Shown here: in pieces, positions 29,207 to 33,870 of the stretch
Numbering within the stretch: the first letter of the stretch is position 1
How the letters are laid out: every line of letters starts with the position of its first letter
DNA from: an uncultured Eubacterium sp.
GTDB lineage: Bacteria > Bacillota > Clostridia > Lachnospirales > Lachnospiraceae
Reading direction: 5' to 3'
DNA: 33,870 nt
NCBI GenBank assembly: GCA_947385875.1
Contig: CANDMV010000031.1
Location: forward strand, 1-33,870
Position numbers and translations under genes: made by a program
The notes under the pieces: generated by a model
Databases searched by the model: none
Told to the model about the DNA's origin: nothing
The model's input: only the letters and a program-made list of their open reading frames with translations

Positions 29207-30865
29207 ATGCAGGATAAGATTTGCAGGGTAGTAATTTGTGGAGAAGAAAAGGAATATGATTATGGAATTAGCTTTTTGGAAATAGCGACGGAATATCAGC
29301 CGCAGTATCAGGATGATATTGCTCTTGTTATTTTTAATTATAAATTACGGGAATTGAATAAAAAGCTGGAGATGGACGGGGTATTGGAGTTTGTGACGAC
29401 AGCGGATACCAAAGGAAGGAAAGCATACCGCAGGAGTCTTCTGATGCTTCTTGAGAAGGCAATTTTTAATCTGTACAAGACGGATGTGCGATTATGTGTC
29501 ATGCATACGCTGGGGCAGGGGCAGTATTGTGAGCTGGAGGGCAGTCCCAGAATCTCTCAGGAGGTACTAGAACAGATTCGGCAGGAAATGAGCCGGTTAT
29601 CAGAAGCTGATCTGCCGATTCATAAATATTCGATTCATACAGACATGGCAGTTGCGCGTTTTCAGGAATACGGGATGCCGGATAAGGCGGAGCTGTTCCG
29701 GTTTCGCAGGAGTTCGCATGTAAATCTGTATGAGATAGAAGGTTTTCAGGACTATTTCTATGGATATATGATGCCGTCTACCGGCTATTTGAAATATTTT
29801 GATTTGCTAGAATATGAAAATGGATTTGTGCTGATGTATCCATATGAAGATACAAAAAAGGTGGCAGAGTTCAGGACTTCGCGTAAGCTATATTGTACAC
29901 TGATGGAATCAGCGGCATGGGCAAAGCAGATGAAGATCAGCACGATCGGGGAATTAAATGAGCAGATCGTGCGAGGGAGAATACAGGATATTATTCTGCT
30001 GCAGGAAGCGGAAATGGAGCAGCGGATTGGGAAGCTTGCGGAGCAGATTGCAGAACACAAAAATAAAAAGTTTGTGATGATTGCAGGGCCGTCATCATCA
30101 GGAAAGACGACTTTTTCACATCGACTGTCGATTCAGCTGCGGGCACATGGATTGGTTCCGCATCCGATTGGTATGGATAATTATTATGTAGACAGAGAAA
30201 AGACACCGCTTGATGAGAATGGGCAGTATGATTTCGAGTGTCTGGAGGCAGTGGATTTAAGCCTGTTTAATTCAGATATGGAAAAGCTGCTGGCAGGTGA
30301 ACAGATCGAACTGCCGCATTTTAATTTTAAGACTGGAAAGAGGGAGTATAAGGGGGAGTGTCTGCAGCTCGGCCCGGAAGATGTGCTGGTCATTGAGGGC
30401 ATCCATGGGCTGAATGACAGGCTGCTGTCTACGCTGCCTGCGGAAACGAAGTTTAAAATCTATATCAGTGCATTGACACAGATCAATATCGATGAGCATA
30501 ATGCAATCCCTACGACAGACGGACGGCTGATCCGCAGGATTGTACGGGATGCGTTTCATAGAGGGTCTTCAGCGGAGCGTACGATTAAGATGTGGCAGTC
30601 TGTACGCAGGGGTGAGGAAAAAAATATCTTTCCGTTTCAGGAACATGCAGACGTGATGTTTAATTCTGCTCTGATTTATGAGCTTGCCGTGCTGAAAATG
30701 TATGCAGAGCCTCTGCTGTTTGCGATTCCAAGGGAAAGTCCGCAGCATCTTCAGGCAAAAAGACTTTTAAAGTTTTTAGATTATTTTCTTCAGGTGCCGA
30801 GTGAGGATGTCGGCAGGAATTCTATCTTGAGAGAATTTATAGGGGGAAGCTGTTTTCAGGTGTAA
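29207..30865 (+). CDS. TGS-domain nucleoside kinase (uridine kinase-like)
   Basis: 552-aa fusion common in Clostridia. The N-terminal TGS-like beta-grasp (about 1-65) and a threonyl-tRNA-synthetase-type second additional domain (about 70-230) are followed by a P-loop kinase of the uridine kinase/phosphoribulokinase family, with Walker A AGPSSSGKTTFSHRL (about 292-306), GMDNYYVDREKTP, DVLVIEGIHGLN and RLIRRIVRDAFHRG. The kinase part probably phosphorylates a nucleoside such as uridine or cytidine; the front domains may bind RNA or a small ligand. ATG 29207 follows GGGGTGAT. A strong terminator comes directly after the stop. Confidence 0.9.
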   Translation: MQDKICRVVICGEEKEYDYGISFLEIATEYQPQYQDDIALVIFNYKLRELNKKLEMDGVLEFVTTADTKGRKAYRRSLLMLLEKAIFNLYKTDVRLCVMHTLGQGQYCELEGSPRISQEVLEQIRQEMSRLSEADLPIHKYSIHTDMAVARFQEYGMPDKAELFRFRRSSHVNLYEIEGFQDYFYGYMMPSTGYLKYFDLLEYENGFVLMYPYEDTKKVAEFRTSRKLYCTLMESAAWAKQMKISTIGELNEQIVRGRIQDIILLQEAEMEQRIGKLAEQIAEHKNKKFVMIAGPSSSGKTTFSHRLSIQLRAHGLVPHPIGMDNYYVDREKTPLDENGQYDFECLEAVDLSLFNSDMEKLLAGEQIELPHFNFKTGKREYKGECLQLGPEDVLVIEGIHGLNDRLLSTLPAETKFKIYISALTQINIDEHNAIPTTDGRLIRRIVRDAFHRGSSAERTIKMWQSVRRGEEKNIFPFQEHADVMFNSALIYELAVLKMYAEPLLFAIPRESPQHLQAKRLLKFLDYFLQVPSEDVGRNSILREFIGGSCFQV

Positions 30866-30874
30866 TGTTTTTAC

Positions 30875-30904
30875 GCCCTGCACGGTAATTGTGCAGGGCT
30901 TTTT
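30875..30904 (+). terminator. Intrinsic terminator after the nucleoside kinase
   Basis: Perfect 9-bp stem GCCCTGCAC (30875-30883) / GTGCAGGGC (30891-30899), 7-nt loop, then a T5 run. It also separates the convergent GH38-like gene. Confidence 0.92.
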
Positions 30905-30933
30905 GAACTGTTACGTAGAAAGCGCTTCATCTG

Positions 30934-33339
30934 CTATGCTTCTTGCTCGATTACCAATAGATACGGATCGAACATTTTTTCATGCAGCTCATCCATAGCC
31001 TTTTCCGGATCGGTTTCTTCGCTCATCCATAGGCTGTAGCAGTACTCGCTAAAACCTGAAATGTCCATCTTAAAATTCGTTTCCCATGTATTATTCATAA
31101 TCCAGGAATAGATAGGGCGGTGGTTATTTTCCTGTCTGCCGTTGCACAGCAGTATCGGATGATGACGCATTTCACCCATATATACCAATGGTGTATCTCT
31201 CATGGCAATCAATGCGCTTCCGTCTTTGGATACAAAAGCTAAGCCGTCGTCAGACATATAATATTCCATGCAGGTTCCGGGTATCTGGTCTGTGCCGGGA
31301 CGGAATGCTTCTGCACCTTTGCGAAGATATAAGCTGCTGGATGGAAGATCCAGATCGAGCGGTAAATATATACTTTCAATATCATCAGAGAGAGTTTTGC
31401 CAAGCTCCAGACGAAAATCAATCCGCGGCAGATCTTCATACAGTTTGATATATAGGTCTGAATGGATGGTGCCCGGCAGTGAGTAGCGCAGCCGCAGCAG
31501 TGTAAATACCTGGCCGCGCTCAATGCAGGATACATCTTCTAGTTCGCCGGTATAGAGCAGGGCATTTTTCCCGCGTATATTGCGTCCAAGCAGACGGCGC
31601 TCATGCTCCTGCGGACAGGAGTGCGGTGGATATTCACTGTTTAGGGAGGTCACTTCATATAATGGAGTGAAAAAAGGGGCTTCTCCATTGCCAAGAAGAT
31701 TTTTTCCGGTACGTTTATCAATCAGAGCGGTAACGCCTTCATGAGGGCGGCAGCTTAAGTGGAACCAGCGGTTTTCATAACCATAAGGCAGAGTGTAGGT
31801 CACTGGATCATAATCATTGATAATATCACGCACCTGTTCTGCTCCGACATAGCATTTTCTGGAATTAAGCGTTGGTTCCTCGGCGGGAAGAGATCGATAA
31901 GCATATGTCTTTTCTTCTGATGGGGCAAATGTATCTATAAAACTGATCTTGCGCCCTCTTGGGTGTGGAGAAACCTGACAGGTCAGGGTTTGTCCGTTTT
32001 CGCCGATTACTTCAGCATTTTCTAAAAGCAGGCTTTCTATATAAAATTCTACAAGCTGCGGCCCGCTCTGCTGAGTGACATTATATGCGCGGACTTTGCC
32101 GTTCGTGCTGTAATAGCGCAGAAGGTCTCCTTTCTCGACCGCAATGTGATTTAACATGCGTGAGGAGGCTTCATGAGCTTTGGAAGCGTAGCTGTTCTTG
32201 CGCATGTCCAGATTCAGTACCATAGTATCGTAAGGATTTGTAATGGTAGAGGAATGTCCCCATGTATGCTCAGCGTAAAGCAGCAGATTATTCTGTGCAG
32301 CGGAATATAAATCAGGGTATTTTTGAGCGGCTTCTTTGTCCAGTCGTCTGCATAGCTGATAACGGTGTCTGGCATCCAGATAATGCTTTACAGCATAAGG
32401 AGTGCTGCCGACACCGTTTGCCCACCAGTCTGTGAGATCACCGCGGTAAATTGGCGCGTAAGCCAATTTTTCGCGTACAGCTTCATATAGTTCGGACAAA
32501 GATACCATCTCTAGCCTGATTTCACTGCCGTATTGATTGTTATAAGCTTCGATGGTACGTAAAATCTCTATTTCAGGAGGCGCATTGTCACTGAATACAC
32601 CGGAGACAGAAGTAATCAGAAAGTCATAAGCATAACCCTGCTCTTCGCACGAAGTAAGGTACTGGTTTAATCCCTGATGAAGAGCAGCCACTGCATCTGG
32701 ATTTACTTCATCAAGCCCCAGACGGTCGTGAATCATAAAGTTAGAGGCGTGGTTTGGCTTGATACCTAATACATTTCCGAGATTGTAGTGCTCTCCGTTC
32801 CAGACTAACAGCCGTCTGCCATGCGCATTTTCCCACCAAAAAGCGTTCTGGTTCTGATAGAGCGGGTACATGCCGTGATGGCAGTGGATATTTAGAAAAA
32901 GGAACTCTATTCCGCAGTCCAGCATGGCATCTCGATAGCCCATAGAAATACCATTGACATCCGCGGTCATGGCAGTGAGCATAGAGACACCATGTGAAGC
33001 AAAGCGTTCCTGCCAGTCAGCAAGCCGTTCACGGTAGACACTACAGTCCAATAAATCCGTAAAATTAAGATAATTGGCGGAAAGACCGAGCTTACCTTCT
33101 GCTGCCAGATGAAAAAAAGCATCCTGCTCTGCCTCAGTAGCAGTCTTAAAAAATTCCTCTACACAGAAAAGTGTTTCGCAATTCCAGCGGAAATTGGAAT
33201 TTTGCGGCTGTTCCATAATAGAGAGGACAGTTTTGATATAGTCGGACTGTGTATCAATCACACGCTCCTGAAGATCAGTGTATCCTATATCTGTATGGGA
33301 ATGGTGGATGACATAGACGGTTTTGATACTGTGCTCCAT
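30934..33339 (-). CDS. GH38-like (DUF5054-type) glycoside hydrolase
   Basis: 801-aa soluble enzyme related to family 38 alpha-mannosidases. The N-terminal metal-binding motif VYVIHHSHTDIGYTD (His15, Asp17) is followed by WNCETLF, LTDL, and the likely nucleophile Asp in AMTADVNGISMGY; middle and C-terminal beta domains (YGYENRWF..., LRLRYSLPGTIHSDLYIKL) complete the fold. No signal peptide, so cytoplasmic. Start ATG 33339 follows AAAGGAA; the longer frame from 33423 adds 28 residues with no RBS. DUF5054-type members differ from true alpha-mannosidases and their substrates are poorly defined. Tandem 70-bp repeats upstream may carry its control sites. Confidence 0.85.
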   Translation of the reverse strand: MEHSIKTVYVIHHSHTDIGYTDLQERVIDTQSDYIKTVLSIMEQPQNSNFRWNCETLFCVEEFFKTATEAEQDAFFHLAAEGKLGLSANYLNFTDLLDCSVYRERLADWQERFASHGVSMLTAMTADVNGISMGYRDAMLDCGIEFLFLNIHCHHGMYPLYQNQNAFWWENAHGRRLLVWNGEHYNLGNVLGIKPNHASNFMIHDRLGLDEVNPDAVAALHQGLNQYLTSCEEQGYAYDFLITSVSGVFSDNAPPEIEILRTIEAYNNQYGSEIRLEMVSLSELYEAVREKLAYAPIYRGDLTDWWANGVGSTPYAVKHYLDARHRYQLCRRLDKEAAQKYPDLYSAAQNNLLLYAEHTWGHSSTITNPYDTMVLNLDMRKNSYASKAHEASSRMLNHIAVEKGDLLRYYSTNGKVRAYNVTQQSGPQLVEFYIESLLLENAEVIGENGQTLTCQVSPHPRGRKISFIDTFAPSEEKTYAYRSLPAEEPTLNSRKCYVGAEQVRDIINDYDPVTYTLPYGYENRWFHLSCRPHEGVTALIDKRTGKNLLGNGEAPFFTPLYEVTSLNSEYPPHSCPQEHERRLLGRNIRGKNALLYTGELEDVSCIERGQVFTLLRLRYSLPGTIHSDLYIKLYEDLPRIDFRLELGKTLSDDIESIYLPLDLDLPSSSLYLRKGAEAFRPGTDQIPGTCMEYYMSDDGLAFVSKDGSALIAMRDTPLVYMGEMRHHPILLCNGRQENNHRPIYSWIMNNTWETNFKMDISGFSEYCYSLWMSEETDPEKAMDELHEKMFDPYLLVIEQEA

Positions 33340-33471
33340 AGTCGTAATTCCTTTCGTATTTGGATTTTTGTCTTGGAAGATAGAATACACAATTGGATCT
33401 ATTATGTCAATCAGGACTTGCAAATTTGTGTTACATAGTGATTATGAGAACGCCGGATGCGGGGAACTGGT

Positions 33472-33584
33472 CCGGCTGATTTTGATAAGCCCGAAAATGA
33501 AAACGATAAATACATCAGGTCTGACGCCATGCCGGACACGGCCGGCTGATTTTGATAAGCCCGAAAATGAAAACGATAAATACA
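33472..33584. repeat. Tandem 43-bp direct repeat with cre-like core
   Basis: 33472-33514 and 33542-33584 are identical (CCGGCTGATTTTGATAAGCC at the start, 70-bp period). Each holds ATGAAAACGATAAAT (33497-33511 and 33567-33581), 13 of 15 to the CcpA cre consensus WTGNAARCGNWWWCA. They sit 133-245 bp upstream of the GH38-like start. Confidence 0.75.
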
Positions 33585-33870
33585 CCGACAGAAATTTTTC
33601 CAGATGTAAGATGCTGATCTAAATCTATAATCTATAATCTGATACTGCAATTACAGACAAGCATTACATGAATATTCAGTCTATAACAGCTGTATCCAGT
33701 CAGCGATTTCAGGGCAGCATTTCACACCTAAAAATTCTTTTCTGCATAATCAGCGTTTTTCATTGTAAGGCTTATCAAAAACAGCCGGGTGAGGGGAGCT
33801 GTCCCGTCTTCCTGAGACGTTGGAAGAATGCTTAGAAGCCCTTAGTATTCTGTACAATACACAGGCGGCG
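33585..33870. other. Unassigned right end of the window
   Basis: About 286 bp without a credible reading frame, RNA gene or clear promoter. A CTTCC...GGAAG short inverted repeat near 33811 and a GC-richer segment (33780-33815) are the only structure noticed. A gene may begin just beyond the edge. Confidence 0.4.

Noticed and set aside
30912..30930. Cre-like AGAAAGCGCTTCAT between two convergent gene ends
   Set aside because: Lies downstream of both the nucleoside kinase and the GH38-like gene, with several consensus mismatches, so a regulatory role is unlikely.

Overview
The window looks like a chromosomal segment of a low-to-moderate GC, monoderm Firmicute of class Clostridia, most likely a Lachnospiraceae-type gut or host-associated bacterium. 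The evidence is strong AGGAGG-type ribosome binding sites, sigma-A style promoters, and gene families typical of that group: a 7TM hybrid kinase, a TGS/nucleoside kinase fusion, an AAA-ATPase/PD-(D/E)XK nuclease, a GHKL/LytTR two-component pair and a CUT1-type sugar ABC transporter without its own ATPase. No rRNA, tRNA, CRISPR array, transposase or phage gene was recognised.

Layout. 1-2200 (minus): GHKL kinase and LytTR regulator. 2330-10940 (mostly plus): a catabolic island with L-rhamnose mutarotase, a xylose-isomerase-like TIM barrel, a DctP-DctQ-DctM TRAP transporter, an AraC regulator (minus), a GH105 unsaturated glucuronyl/galacturonyl hydrolase and an SDR of the gluconate 5-dehydrogenase/KduD type. 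Together these suggest uptake and breakdown of pectin-derived unsaturated rhamnogalacturonides: the TRAP system would import the oligomer, GH105 would split it in the cytoplasm, the mutarotase would handle the released rhamnose and the SDR the uronate-derived ketose. 11120-15940 (minus): a four-gene ABC operon with an oversized 748-aa solute-binding lipoprotein, two permeases and a one-TM HlyD-like protein. 16161-17384: a decayed AAA-ATPase/nuclease gene with an in-frame amber codon and a large internal deletion. 17564-20600 (minus): OmpR-type regulator, HAMP kinase and a membrane-anchored protein. 20763-22726: LysR regulator divergent from a TauE/SafE-type exporter. 22943-23220: a broken XRE-type repressor. 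23566-26817: a hybrid kinase with 7TM, PAS, REC and HPt, followed by a stand-alone REC protein. 27357-30865: an unknown protein, a Nif3/DUF34 protein and a TGS-nucleoside kinase. 30934-33339 (minus): a GH38-like glycosidase.

Regulatory structure is the most distinctive part. The mutarotase and TRAP operons carry nearly the same ~72-bp promoter, with two GCAATATA boxes exactly 30 bp apart and an extended -10, a good candidate target for the AraC protein encoded between them and GH105. GH105 and the SDR share a different GTAAAGGG(A)TTAC core. The ABC operon and the OmpR-type operon share a 22-bp site (19/22 identical) next to their TTGACA boxes, which suggests that this two-component system controls the ABC operon.

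The intergenic DNA also holds several families of short repeats: a dispersed AAAGCATTTTTCAAACACGCTC element, REP-like palindromes ending in GGTGTAAAAAGTAAC, a 30-bp-armed palindrome, a 32-bp triplication across the dctM stop codon, and tandem repeats before the nucleoside kinase and upstream of the GH38-like gene.
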